A stretch of DNA of 64,000 bases. Origin: Atrichornis clamosus. Taxonomy: Eukaryota > Chordata > Aves > Passeriformes > Menuridae. Below are positions 13,030-26,645 of the stretch, piece by piece. Position 1 is the first letter of the stretch. Each line of letters opens with the position of its first letter. The notes beneath the pieces were generated by a model, which saw only the letters and a program-made list of their open reading frames with translations, was not told the origin of the DNA and made no database searches. The position numbers and the translations under genes are program-made. Where the stretch lies: the NCBI GenBank assembly GCA_013400975.1, contig WBMZ01011900.1, positions 1 through 64,000 on the forward strand. The letters run 5' to 3'.

Positions 13030-15591
13030 GTGTGTGGTTGATGGTTTGGGTTTGTTTTTTTCCTTTTTAAGCCTCATAGATTAATTCTAATGTTCATTGG
13101 TTTCTAAATGGATTATAAATGCTGGGTTAGATTTAACCATATTTAAGTGGACAGACAACCTGCTTTTAAGAGGCTTTATCTCAACTGATAGGTACATAAT
13201 GTAGTTGTCATGACCATGATTATCGCCGTTCTTTATATGAAAACCAGACATGGTTGTACCTGTGTTAGTCTGGTTTTTACTTCATTATGGAACCAGGAGG
13301 ACCTGAGCCACTTGTATACATACATTGCACACAAGATCAGAAGCCCTGGTCTTGATTTTCAGTTTAATATTCATGTCAAACTTGCTGTATTTAGGACCAA
13401 TTTGTGAAGATCTAGAATGAAAGCATGCACGTTCAGGTTTCTCAGACCTCTGGGGATGCTTTTTTTTTCCCCAATGAGACCCCTCCCTGGTAGCTCAAGG
13501 CTGTTGAAAGCCTAGATATATTTTAAGGCAAGCTTTTCCTTCCCTATCTAAATATAGATGGAAGATTAGCACCAATAATTTATAAATGGACTTTGTGAAG
13601 ACAGATTATGGTTCACATTCTTTTACTGTCAAACATGGGTTCTATTTACATGCTGATGAATATGGAAGGCATAGCAGAGAGTTTGCAGATGTTCTTTGGT
13701 TATGTTTAGACTTTAGTTTGAACAGGATCAAACTTTCAAGATCGTGTAAGTCATATGGAGAATATCAATAGCTCTGACACTCTCAAATGGTCAGAATCTC
13801 ATCTCCTCCTCCACCAACTAGCCATGATACTTCCTTCAAATAGAAGTTAAGAGAAATATTTTCTCTTAGTAATTCAGTCAGTACTGAAAAATGATTTGTA
13901 CATAAATTTTCTTTTATTTATATTCACACTCGGCTAAATAATGTCGGCCTAACAAATAAAAAAAAATAAAATTGAAACAGAACATGGAAATCAAGTGGTT
14001 TATTCTCTTTCAAATGCTATTATGCCTCTCTAAAAACCACTAAAATTATTCCTCTTAAACAATATATAATTAAGCAGTTTAGCTTACTGCCACAAGCATG
14101 CTGCCATTATGTCAGAAAACATAGAGCCTTTTTTAGAAATGTTTATTTAGGTTGGAAAAAACCTCTAAGATCATTGAGTTCAACCATTAGTGTGAAAAGT
14201 AAGAAGATAACAGGCAATCAGCACAATAAGTATATTTTTAAAAATATTAGATATGGAAGCATCATTTAGATTATAGTGGAATAGGACATAGTATAATGTA
14301 TTTAATTACTAAAAAAAGTATTTTATTTGCCAGGAAAAAAAGTATTTTTGGGTATGTATTACAAGTCATTAAATGAAAATGTTTAGATATTATGCTTCAA
14401 CTTTATATTTTGTTTCAAAATCTGAAAATTATATGTTTGGGTAAATTTACAGGGGTTTTTAGAAAAATGTATCAATAACAAAATTTGATACTTATAAATA
14501 AAAATATAACAAAATTATAACAATTCCAACAGCTTTTGTAATTCAAAGAGTTTTGAAGTTGTGAATATTAATTTTTTGCACTACAAAAATTCCATCTGTA
14601 TGTCACTGAATTATACTACATACTCTGATGTTTTTCTGAGCATAGAACAATACTAAATTACAAAAATGTACAATTAGGCCACTTATTTCTCTCACACATT
14701 CTCTTTTCAGGTCTATCAGAACACACTCTCACTAAGAGAAACTTATATGTTGTGTAACTGGCTATGAAAATAAAATTTATATCATTCATATTTTTCTCCA
14801 CATTTTTTGCCGGTTTCTGCTAATATTGCATTTACTTAAAATATTATCCAATTTATATGATGGTATCAGTCTAACAGTATAAGTCTAACACCATTCTTAT
14901 TAGTCTGATTCATATCTATGCATTTCTCGGCCATATAGTCCATCTTGTTTTTATTTTTTTTTTTTGACCTTTATCTACTTCAGTGTAATAAACCCATTGG
15001 CAATCTTTTGTAAGAAAAATGAACAGGCATATAAACCTGTCATGATTTGGTAGTAAATAACTAAATCAAATTTGGTGACTTAGAGTTGAATATTCACAGA
15101 GTGCTTAACTAGAATGAAATTACAAAACTTAACTGTATTTAATTTCTAATTTAATAGTTAAAAATTCCAATTCATGTTTTACAGGCTAAAATAACCAACT
15201 TCTTACTTCCCAAATTATAAAGGAAGATATAATTATAAAGTAGTATAAAGAAAAAGTGATAGCTGATTAGCATTTATTTTAATGGTCTTTCATCATGTGT
15301 GAGGGCATTTACACCCATCCTCTATTTTCTAACACCTCCCCTGTCCCCCTTAGGAGTCCTAAAATGGCCCCAGGCGAAATGAGAGTAAAAGAAGGATTAA
15401 AAAATAACATACAATAGTAATTTTCTTTTTCTAGAACATTCTATACTACATATTAAATAGCTATTTCCATTAAGATGTTCATATTTAATGACAGTTGTAT
15501 ATATGTATATAGAGTAGGGATTTCTTTTGGTTTGGGGGTTTTGGGGTTTTTTTTACCCCCATGAGGATACCCCCATGAGGGCCTCACCATC
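13030..15591. other. Gene-free, very AT-rich sequence
   Basis: Apart from a CR1 scrap at 14147-14190 I see nothing recognisable. A G/T-rich stretch and a 14-bp tandem repeat (15554-15581) lie just before the ERVL LTR. Confidence 0.65.
14147..14190 (-). mobile_element. Short CR1 LINE 3' tail fragment
   Basis: About 44 bases (TTTAGGTTGGAAAAAACCTC, then AAGATCATTGAGTTCAACC) match the reverse complement of the CR1 3' end. Very short, so confidence is moderate. Confidence 0.65.
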
Positions 15592-16126
15592 TGTCCTGGT
15601 TTTGGCTGGGATAGTTAATCTTTTTTCTAGTAGCTGGTACAGTGCTGTGTTTTGGACTTAGGATGAGAACAATGCTGATAACACACAGATGTTTTCGTTG
15701 TGGTTGAGCAGTGTTTATATTAAATCAAGGACTTTTCAGCTCCTCGCTCCACCCCACCAGTGAGAAGTTTGTGGGTTCAAAAAGCTGGGAGGAGATGCAG
15801 CTGGAACAGCTGATCCAAATTGACCAAAGGGATGTTCCATACCATCTGACATCCATACCATAAAGCAGAGGGAAAGCTGACCAGGGCCCACTGTTTGGGA
15901 ACTGGCTGGGTATCAGTGGGTAGTGAACAATTGCATTGGACATTACTGGCTTTGTATAATCCAATTCATTTAGCATCATTATTATTATAATTATTATTTT
16001 TCCATTCCTTTCTGCCCTTTTAAACCATATTTATATCCACATACAAATTTTTCCTTATTTCCCTGCCTCCCACCGGGCATGGGTGGGAAGTGAGCAGGCA
16101 GCTTCCTGCCAGGTTAAATCATGACA
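15592..16126 (+). mobile_element. Avian ERVL-type solo LTR (535 bp)
   Basis: The element begins TGTCCTGGTTTTGGCTGGGA and continues with AGTAGCTGGTACAGTGCTGT, GATGAGAACAATG and CAAGGACTTTTCAGCT, all landmarks of an abundant avian ERVL LTR. It ends near TTAAATCATGACA. No internal region follows, so it is a solo LTR. A clear 5-bp target duplication is not visible, which fits an older insertion. Confidence 0.82.
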
Positions 16127-16288
16127 CTCATTTATCTGACAGAGGTTAAACTACAGTTCTGCCCCTTCTGCTCATCACTACTCAAGGAAAAGGCTACTCA
16201 TCTCCTGGGGTCAAGAAGGTGACCATGAGCTTCCCCATCAGATTGTGAGCAACAGCTACTTCAGACACCAATCTGAACCTCCTTTGAG

Positions 16289-16347
16289 ATCATAGAATGC
16301 TTTGGCTTGGAAGGGACCTTAAAGATCATCTCATTCCAACTCCCCTT
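16289..16347 (-). mobile_element. Short CR1 LINE 3' tail fragment
   Basis: ATCATAGAATGCTTTGGCTT followed by GGAAGGGACC and AAAGATCATC is the reverse complement of a CR1 terminus, including a CATAGAAT octamer. It begins 162 bases beyond the ERVL LTR. Confidence 0.75.
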
Positions 16348-19300
16348 GCTTTACACAGAAAAGCACTGGTAGAGCATAAAACCTTGAGTCGTGCACTGAG
16401 CTATCCGTTCAATCAAAAGTTCCTGAGATCAAAGGCAAGCCTTCTCCAAAACACAGCAATAATCAGTTCATCAGTTTGGCCAGATATTGGAGCTGATATA
16501 AATCTGCTTAGTGATTATAACTTCAAGGGACTTAGCGATTTTGACACCATAAAGATCAGATCCACTCTACCTCATAAAAGGGTGACTCTTGGGTCTTACA
16601 GACATCATTTGGTAACAAATAAACATTTGCTGTCCAGAGTCTTGGAGAAGAGTAGACTATTTTTGCCATTAAAAAAAAGACTCCAGCACAGTTTGTCTTC
16701 CTTAACACCCACCACATCACATTTCAAGGTGCCAGAGTATTTCTTAAAAAAAAAAGTTTCCTTATTCTTTAAAACTGATGATTAGATCACTTTATATCTT
16801 TCACATGCTAGAGTGAATAGTTTGTATTTTTAAATATTTTGTATACTCCAGCATGCCTACCCCCAATTATTTACATTAACTGTGTGACTGACTGCTTGGG
16901 ACTGCATTTTAAATTGTCACATCAGCAAACACCTTCAGCAAAAGAGAGGGGGAGTGTAAGTATAACTGTGCTTGCCAAAACTTAAACAAAACAAAAGCCC
17001 AGTCAGGTGGTTTCAGAGTAATCTGCCAACATATTTAAAAATACACAATTAGAAAAAAAGCAAACCCAAACCTTACTTGAACAAAATTCAACAGGGAACC
17101 AAAAAGAAAATAACCAAACCACTTAGATTCTTTTCTGACAGCTGTAGTTGGGTGACTGAAAAAGGCTCACAAAATTACTCAGTCTTGAATTGCTGCACAT
17201 GTGACCTGGCTTTGGTGGTAGCAGTTACAGGAATTTAACTTCAAAACTAGAATAAAAAAAGAGCAGAGAGCTGAACAGAAAACAGAGTGGGACAGAGAGA
17301 GGCAGATCCCATTTAGTTTAAAATTCTGTTATTTCTAGCTGTCAGCTGTTTAAGGCGAGTCAAAGGGACTTTTCCCCTTTCCATTGAAACTTTGATATCG
17401 CTTTTACAATTTTCTGACTATTAGGTCAGAAGAGCTCAAGTCTCATGATTTATTTATTTATTTGAAAACTTCCAAATTGCTGTCAAGTATCCTCTTGGAG
17501 AATATCTGCCCATCAGAAATTATCCAGGGTCCCATAGGCACACCTCCAGAGTGGGAGCAGTATAGCTCCAGGGAGGAAGGTAGAAGGGAAGGGTTTGATG
17601 CATGAGCACAAAGAGAGAACAGCTCTTTCAGCAAACCAGCTTATCATTGCAGCATTTGGTCTCTTCCTATGCTAATAAATTCAATAAAAGCACTCCAAGT
17701 CACAAAGTAAAGGGGTTTCCCATCTGTATGAGCATCTCCCAGATTTTCCCTCCCAGTTCCCATCATTTCAGACGCTGTTAAACTGCCTCTGGCTAGAAGT
17801 GACTGGGTGCGGCTCCCTCGAGTTTATTCATGTCATTTCCGAATATAGCCAAAGGGGACATGAGAGTGACACGAGATGTACTTTCCACTTCTTTCCTTCT
17901 CTGAGAGCACTGGAAAATGGCCTGCATAACGTAATAAGTACTTTCCGTCTATAATTTCCATCCTGTTAGGCTTTGCGGGAACTGGATGAGCTGTTTACGC
18001 AGAGCTCCTTGCCTGTTTCTGGACTCAAAACAGTGTTCTGCTCTTTTACTTCTGCTATTTTTAATTTTTTTTTTAATGACTGTCATTTATTTTACTGCCT
18101 TTTGCAGTCTTGCAATTCCTCCAAGTTCCTAACTCTTACAGAACTTCCTTGAAAGTCCTGGACTCTTAAACTGAAGCCTATATTTAAATTTAAACATGTG
18201 TCTCTGTTACTCATCACTTGAGTTCCCAATAGCTTCCAGCTAAACAAACACACACACACAGAATACAAAACTACCGTAACACTGAGTAGTACGGGACATA
18301 CTATGAGGATACTACATTTTCCCTAACGTTCCCTCAGCCTCCCACCAATTTCTGGTAATGCCTGGTTGCTAAGTCTGTTACCTGTAATCCTGTTCCTTTG
18401 ATGCTTGTTAGATATCCTCTGTTGTAGTGCTCTGCTCTCTAACTGATCAAAAGGGTCTGAAGGACTTCCAGTGGACAATCAGCTGCTGATACTCCAAACT
18501 TCCCTTAATCATGTTCCACATCAAGGAACATGTTTGTTTAAAAAAAAGCTCAGATGTGGAAGCAAGATGAAGATGTGCATTTTCCATTTGTAATGTTTTA
18601 GGTATCGGGTTTTGTACTTGGTAAACCAGGTATCCTTTTCTTTGTTAAAGTCCTTGTTGAATTAGACCCAGGACACATCCCCCACATTGTCTCTCAACTT
18701 TTGCCTTTACTGCTATAGATGGGTGACAGGACATTTAATATTTGAGTTTTCTGGGTTAGAGAACCAGATTGTTTTTTATAAACTGCATCTGATTGGAGAA
18801 TAAAGGAGGGAACTAGAACCCAGATATGTGAAGAGTTATGTTAAGAATATGCTCATGGTTCAAAATTACTAAGTATTTTCAATATCCAGCAGAAAAAAAT
18901 TAATTATACTGTCATCAAACCAGTAAAGAGAGTCTTACAGAACTAAACTCATAGATATCAATGTGTTGTTTTCTTTAATCTATAGTAGACTCTGCCCTAT
19001 TTCAGAAAATACTTTTTGTTAAAAAGGAGATATTTGTCCACCCTAGAGTTCAAGCTGCTGGAATATACTGCATTTGGCAAGCTTTTGCTGGTAAATGCCA
19101 GTCCAAAAATATCACATTACTTCAGTAATAAGCATAAATTTGAGGGAAAATTGTAGTTTTCCAAAAAGCTGTAAGAGACCATTTGCTGCAGTTGTTGTTA
19201 CCAGTGACACTGCTTAGCCTAAGATGCCTTAAATTTTGTTGTATCTTTGTGCAGAGGTTTCCGTTAATATGGCAGAACTGGCCAATCTCCTAGACAACTC

Positions 19301-22300
19301 ATTATTGAAAGTTCTTCTCAAACTGTTTCAAGTATGGTTTGGAGTAGAAAGCTACCTGTTCATTCATCTGCTTTTGGTTTCCAGCTGTTATTTGAACTTG
19401 CCTGTATCAGTTTTCCCATCTGTAAAAACTGTGTTAATTCTTAAAAATATCTTTAGAATAATGTGAATTTTATTAAATGTTTATAAAATTAATTATATTA
19501 CAAATATTCTTATCTCCAGTTGGGATGTTATTTTCCCATCTACCACCTGAAGATATTGAGTGATATATAAATACATATATATATATAAAAATATATACAT
19601 AAAAGCTTTTCTGAAAGGGCAAGAAAGAAAACTGCTTGTCTTCTGGTGTTAGCATCATCACAACCAAAGAACCCATTGTATTTTCGGATGTAATTGGCTG
19701 TGTGATTAGGGATTTTTTTAAAAATAAAAGTTTTGTCAGGGCTGATTTGGTTGTATTGTTTTAAATGACAGTAGCACCCTTCTCCATGCATTCACGTTTA
19801 AATAACCAGCGTATTCCCCTCACTGAGTGTCTCAAAATAAGCACTTTTGGAAAAAAAAAAAATCCTTTTTGTAAAGTTAAGAAAACATCCAGAGTAGCTC
19901 ACAGTATTGATATTCACCTTATAAAAACCTCTTTAAACACTTTTGTATTCAGTCATAATTTGTTTGTCCTTCAGCCAATTCAATTTGCCTGGGATGTAAG
20001 TTCTTCTGACTTTATTTTTGGTATTTAACATACTCTACATCGATCTCCTTAAAACACAATGGAAACAAACAAAACCCCCCCAATTCCATACCAAGAAAAC
20101 ACATAAAAAATAATTTAGAGAATAGTCTTCTTACCTAAACAGATTGAATAGAAGTCTTTTCCTGAATTTCATGTTGTGTTGTAAAATAAATTTGAGTCCT
20201 AGCGATATATATTCTAGGTTATTTGCCCAGTAGATTAAACAACCATAAATATTGAGCAATTCAACCTAGCAGCCAGTGCTGGCTGGAGTGACTTGCATGT
20301 TAACAGCTCCAGGAGCTCCAGGAATCACCAGAAAATTGTGCCTAAGTAAGCTTGCTAAAAATAACCTTAATAAATGCCATTTTTCAAAATACTTAAATTA
20401 TGTATTTTACTAAGGGCTCACTGAGAGGGAGCCATGACCAGACCACCATCCCCAAGGAGGTTGAATTAAGACAGGAAAAGCAATTCTAACTGTGCTTCAA
20501 CTGGAATCTCTCTCTCATCAATAATATCCTCTGAAATAATCATTTTAAAGCATGAGGTAAAAAAGAAAGGATAGATATGTTTTCTCCAAACTCCCTCACA
20601 AAAAATGTTCACATGTACAGATACCTGGAGAGATGTTTATGTCTCCTCTGTTTCTCCTGTTTGGTATCATTTCTTCAAAGTGTGCTTCATGGGAAGATGC
20701 CACTGAACTGTGTAATGCTACTAAACATATAATATTACTTCTAAAAAAACAGCAGCAATCTATATCTTATTTAATTTCACTGGTCTTCTACAATGAGTCC
20801 CAGGCTCAATATTTAACTAAATTGCCCAAAGACACTCTTTCAAACGTATGTAATGTATATAAGCAACTCTTCTGTAAATTGTCTGGGAACATATTGCAGA
20901 ATAACTCTCAAGAGAAAAACTAGAACTGAAATATTTTCCCATGCACCCTCTAGCCGGGTGACATTCCTCTCTCTCTCATTCCAGATTTGCCCCTGGCGTG
21001 ACCAAACAGCCACTACCCTTTGCACACGTTTGTTTGTGCTTCCCCTCCTGTTGATATTTATGAGAGCTGTTTCTGATACTCTTGTAGCATCATCCTAATT
21101 TTGGCAGCAGTTTCTGTATGTTCAGATTCCAAGGGGAATGGAGAGAACACAAGCTGTCTCCAAATTGAAGGAATCAATTTTCATTTCTGAAGTCAGATGG
21201 GCTTTCATTTATTGCCTATTGACTCCATGGAGGGGTAATAATAGTGTTGTTGCTTTCAGTGAAAAAGACCATTATTGAGGACAATGCATTCAATCAAAAA
21301 AGATGCCAGATCTCACCCTTTACTCCCCAATTTACAAGCTGGGCTCTTTCCAAAAGCTGTTTTCTACCTGGCCAGCTCAGCAAGAGCCCCAGGGCATAAG
21401 GAGGATATGAATTTTTGGACATCAATACAACAAGCAGAGAGGAAATGAGAGAGTACAAACCTTCTCCAGAGGCACCTCCCCGAGAGCCAGCTGCTCCTGT
21501 CCAGCCAGCCCAAGGCGTCACCACATGTTTGGCTGTTACCCCTGCAGCCAACAGCCCTTGGCTTGAGGCATCAAATCCTTTTAGACTCCTCTTGCTTGTG
21601 CTGATGGACATCCAGCCTTTTCAGGCCTCAGCCAAACTACAAACAGACCGTGCTGGCACCCCTGGGCTCGTTGAATCAGCTCTGCAGTAACAGAATCTAC
21701 CCTAGTCCTCATCAGCCTCAGACAAATCGTACCCAGGAGGCAACAGACCCCAGACAAGATTACCAGTCACACATTCCTTGCTCAGCACAGTGCCTGGCCC
21801 AGAGGATTTAGACAGAAAAGCATGTTCCATGTCCAGATAAATGTCCCCAAACAGGCTCAGTACCTTTTCTGAGGTACTTAAATCCTGGAGCACAGCTGTC
21901 CAGGTCTTTTCCCTGCTCTTCCTTTTTCCTTCGAAATCTGGGATAAAAAGCAGCACAGGAAATGAAGGAGACATTTTTTTATTTGGTCAGTTTTAAAATA
22001 AGTTGTTTAAACAACAACAGTGCCTTTTAGGAGGTTTCTCTTGAGTTTCAGGGAAATGGTGTCTATTCTAATTCTTCCACTACATGCTAATTAAAGTTGG
22101 TACTGAAGATGCATGGTTTGCCATTCTACTGCAGCTTCATTTTCAATGAAACACTACCATTAAAAACTTATTCTTAACACCAGTCTTTCAGAAGTTTTTA
22201 GTCATGGCAAAGGTACCAAAGTTGGGTTGTAAGTAGATGAAATAACCACAAACACTCAAAAACCTATACAAATTTTTTGCCATAATATCTAACCTTGAGA

Positions 22301-25300
22301 CTTTTAATAAAGCAGAGACTTAGGAATATGTTTTCTCTTTCAGTATCTGTTTATGTTTCAACCTAACAAAAATAAAAATCACTACATTTACTTGCAAAAC
22401 AGTAGTGTTTTTCATATATAGATTCTTATTTTATATTTGAATTTATATACTTCTCAGAAATTAAGCTATTAAGAACACCATACCATGCAGTCCTTCACAG
22501 GAACATGATTTTTTTTTTTCTCCTGCATCATATTTAACTTTTGAAGTTTCATTCTAGTTTAATTGCCAAATAATCCTGTTGGCTCCTTGCTGACACATCT
22601 TAATACATGCTTTCTTCTGTCTAAAGCTTGTATTTTAAGATTGCCATTAATGACACATGCATACCTTTTCCAGAAAGCAGATTCACTGTGATATGAAGGA
22701 ATGAGGTAATTTAATATATGCAAAAGTGCAGAACTACACAAGCTGACAAACTGTCACTGTTTCTCTGCACAGTTAACTTGAACTGCTGCATATTCTCTGT
22801 GAGTGTTTTGTTGTAGACTTTTGTAAACAATGTTGAAGAAATCTATGTTGAGTAATACAGGGCACCAGAATGTGCTACTGCTGTCCGCCCACGCTGGAAG
22901 GAAGTCACCGAGTTTTCAGTTGTTTACAGACGTTTTCAGTGATAAATCTCTTTGCTATTTCCTATACAAAGTTACGCACTCAAACGTGCAGTGTATACTC
23001 TGCTGCCCTAAGTGCTGCAGTAACCGAGAACAGAATCTTCGGAGAGACCTGAATTCTGATTGCCCTTCAATAAACACATCTACTCTTCTGTTTTTATTTC
23101 ACAGATTTTTAAGATCATAAGGCATGATTGCAATAGCGTTGCTTGGTTCCTTAAAGCAGTTCAAACACCATTCACCTATTGCACCACTGAAACTGTAAAT
23201 GCCCAAATAATAGTCTCTTTCCAAAAGTTTCTAAAAGTTTAAATTATAGGACTTTCCACAGTCAGGTCAGACACAACCACAAAAAATAAATATCTGAACA
23301 TGAGGATGTATAAGGATTGTAAGATCACTCTCTGAAATTTTGGAAAGATTATAGATCATTTCAACACAAACATTTTTCTAGCCTGGATACAAATCAACAT
23401 GTCCTTTCTAGTTAGGTGACCTAATTATTGCAAGAATTTAAGAAAGCCAGATGGGTCAAAACAAGGTCTCAAGCCTGCCAATTTACCCAGCTTGTGTTCC
23501 TGTTATATTTGAATTTTAAAATGTCCATCATTCTTTGTCAGAGGTGCACTAAGCTGCTGTGGTTGTTTGTCACCATTTGTATAGAAGCCAATCAGGTTAC
23601 CTGTCAGTTTGCAAATATTGTGGGTAATGGGCATTACTTGAGCAGCACAGGCCTGATTAACAAGAAAATTCAATTTTTTTTTAACCTGTTCCTTGCCTTT
23701 TCCTTTTGCACAGTTCTATATTAATTTGTATATGGATTTTTTTTCCACACATCTCTCACGCACAGGCAGCACCTTCAGCTTATTTGACAACAAGACTCTT
23801 ACAATTAGCCTTTTCCAGGGCAACAGCTTCTCTTACTATCCCATCCATAAATAGAGTCTGTCCTTGTAGAATGATTACCAGGCTTAGAAGTGCCTCCCTT
23901 TCCATATCACCTACATTTCATAGTACCTTTAAACATGTCACAAATGTGTTTATGTGTAGATGGAGAAACCATTTTATTTCAAGACCAGCTGAAGCCTGTG
24001 ACAAAGAGACACAAACAGAGTCCTCTCTCATCTAGACTTTGCTTATTTTCTTCACCTTAGCTGTTTTAGGTGAACATAATAGTAATTTAATAGTCTGAAT
24101 TCTCCTTCTGATATGTAATCATTGCTGAAATCTTATCATTTAAAATATAAGACACTACATTGTGACAAGTTATTATAACCTGAGCACCATATATGAGAGA
24201 CTTTCATTCTCCATACACAGCAGCAAGAACGCTTCCTTTTGAGGTGTAATTCCTTGTTTCTATTTAAATCTCCATGATGACCCTAAGACACTCCCTTACT
24301 AGGTGGAAATTAATCTTGCCAAGCAGGTAAAGTCTGAAATCCAAAAATACCATTTTGAGCTGCATAATTTAGTACAAAAGAAACATTCAAGGTTATTACT
24401 GTCCATATTTGCTGTAAAAACTCTGTGGACCCTATATGTAGAGAGCTCTCCTAGACCACAGGAGATAGCACCGGCTTCCCAGTCCCTTTGCCCACCACTG
24501 CTATTTATTTTTCCAAAAAAAAATCATCCAGTGTTTTAGTGAGGATGGAGGTTATTGCCATCCAAACCACAGAGAGAGCGAACAAAATGAAGGAATTATT
24601 TGAATGAAACAAGAGATAGGCTTCCTCTCACACTAATTTTCACAGCAATTGAAGGTTAAATGAACTAAAGAACATATGTACCTTTTAAAAAAGCAGGATC
24701 TATAGGACTCACATGCTTTCTGTTCAACACATGGGAAGAATTTTGTGCTTGATAGCAAATATCAGACCTGAACCAATCAGTAAGAAAAGCAGATTATGGC
24801 AGTATGGATTAAACCTCAAGTCTATGGGGAAAGATCACCCTCTACAACTATCTCTGAGAGTGCTGAATATTGGACTTGGATTGAATGCAAAAGTTAAAAA
24901 AAAAATTGTTTAAGCTAAAATTTTATGTTTCTTAATTAAACCTCCACCATTATACACGCTGTCTTCAGGACAAGAACTTATAACAATTCTTCCTCACAAA
25001 ATGCAAGTATATGAAAGTATAGTGTGTACTTTTATCATTACCAGAGCTTTGAGACAGCCCAGCTTCAAATTCCTTTGTCTTCACAGGAAGCTTCAACTTC
25101 TTTTCCAACTCCACCAGCTTACCATACAATTTCAATTTTTCCCTTTGAAACTGCTGTCTTTGTTTAATATTTAAAACACATATTTTTAGTCACAGAGAGA
25201 AAAAAACCAAAACAAATGAGAGCTGAGGGGTGACTGCCTGGAAGGGCAGACAATTGCTTTCCAGCACAGCATGCATCCTTCCTTTTTCTCTTCCTATATT

Positions 25301-26522
25301 TTCTCTGGAGTCCAGTCCTGCATGCATGTTCAGAGAGGAAAACCTCACAGAACAGAGCTGGGCAATGAATTGCAAAGTCATGCAATGGAACTGAATGCCT
25401 GCTGAAGCTTTAAATGCTTACTGTGAGCCATAAAACTGTTTGCATGGTCATTTCTCACTGTATTTCCCACATTGCTACTTGGGCAAGGGGTTGGAGAATC
25501 TGTGCACTGGTCAGATTCCAACTTCAATTATTACCTAGTTTTTCCAGGGTCTCCCCTGAGTTTTAATTAAACAAATTATTATTTACCCACTCTGCTGTAA
25601 ATATTTTTTACAGTATGATTTAAACTGTTCCTGTGTGTCTCTTCGGAGAGGCTTTTTTCAGTAGGGGGTTACTTGATCCCAGAATATTAGTTTTTAAAAG
25701 TGCTCAGTTATTTATGGTTCTACAGCTCTGAGGATGTAAAGTACAGCAGGGTTGTTAATAATGAATATTTTTTATTGATTGAAGTTATGATATTATTGCT
25801 TCCTTTTTAAAAAAAATTATATAAACTGCATTGCAGAATATGTTGCAGGACAAGTTTTGTATGCAGGCAGTTTGACCCTGGGATACAGAAAGGACAGAAA
25901 CTGTGCCTGAAAATGTAACAGACTGCATTGTTGAAAGAAAACATGTGTATGCTATAGTCTTCTAGGGATCTCAGGTCAGCTGCTATGTTAACCTAATGCT
26001 AAAAATGGACATTTCCAACTCTTCTAATCTTTCAAAACTGAAATTCTCTGCAGATTGCAGAGAAAAAAAATTAAGCTTCTTGTCATTTTCTATGCATTTC
26101 AATTTTGTGTTAAAAAAGATAAGGAAACTGTAAGGGTTAAATATTTTGTGATGATTTTTTTGTTTTGTTTTGTATTGCTGCTCTTAAATATAGCAGCTAT
26201 AAACACAACCAGGGTAAAGAATACAGCAAAGACATTATTGACAGCCACATCCTCTCAATGTGTTTGTACTAATGGGCACTTAATAGTAAAGTGCGAGGCA
26301 GCAGTGACAGAAATGCTTAAACACAACTTCAATAAGTGGTCAAACAACTCTGATCATTATTTCAGTATATATTTTTAATGCAACCATTTCAGAAGCAAAT
26401 ATAAAAAACTTACATGGAGCCTGGAGAAAAGTAATGGTTGAGTAACCATTAATAAAGTTTTGTATTTGTTCAAAACACTTAGTATTTCCATACATAGAAT
26501 CAATGTCTGAACCACTAGCACT
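16348..26522. other. Gene-free sequence
   Basis: About 10 kb without a recognisable gene or sizeable transposon. There are AT-rich microsatellite stretches (for example 19572-19600) and a short CA run at 18248-18261. A complex block at 17760-18060 may be a conserved non-coding element. Open frames are short and overlap on both strands. Confidence 0.65.
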
Positions 26523-26645
26523 TGGAATTGTTTGGGTTGGAAGAGACCTTAGAGATCATCTTATTTCAATCCCCTACCATGGTCAAGGACACCTTTCAAT
26601 AGACCACTCAACTCAAAGCCCCACCCAACCTGGCCTTGAACATTT
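26523..26645 (-). mobile_element. CR1 LINE 3' tail fragment
   Basis: GGGTTGGAAGAGACCTTAGA, CCATGGTCAAGGACACC and CCCACCCAACCTGGCCTTGA are diagnostic of the reverse-complemented CR1 3' region. Confidence 0.85.

Noticed and set aside
16297..16785. 162-codon plus-strand ORF
   Set aside because: Its first codons lie in a CR1 tail and the rest resembles no protein.
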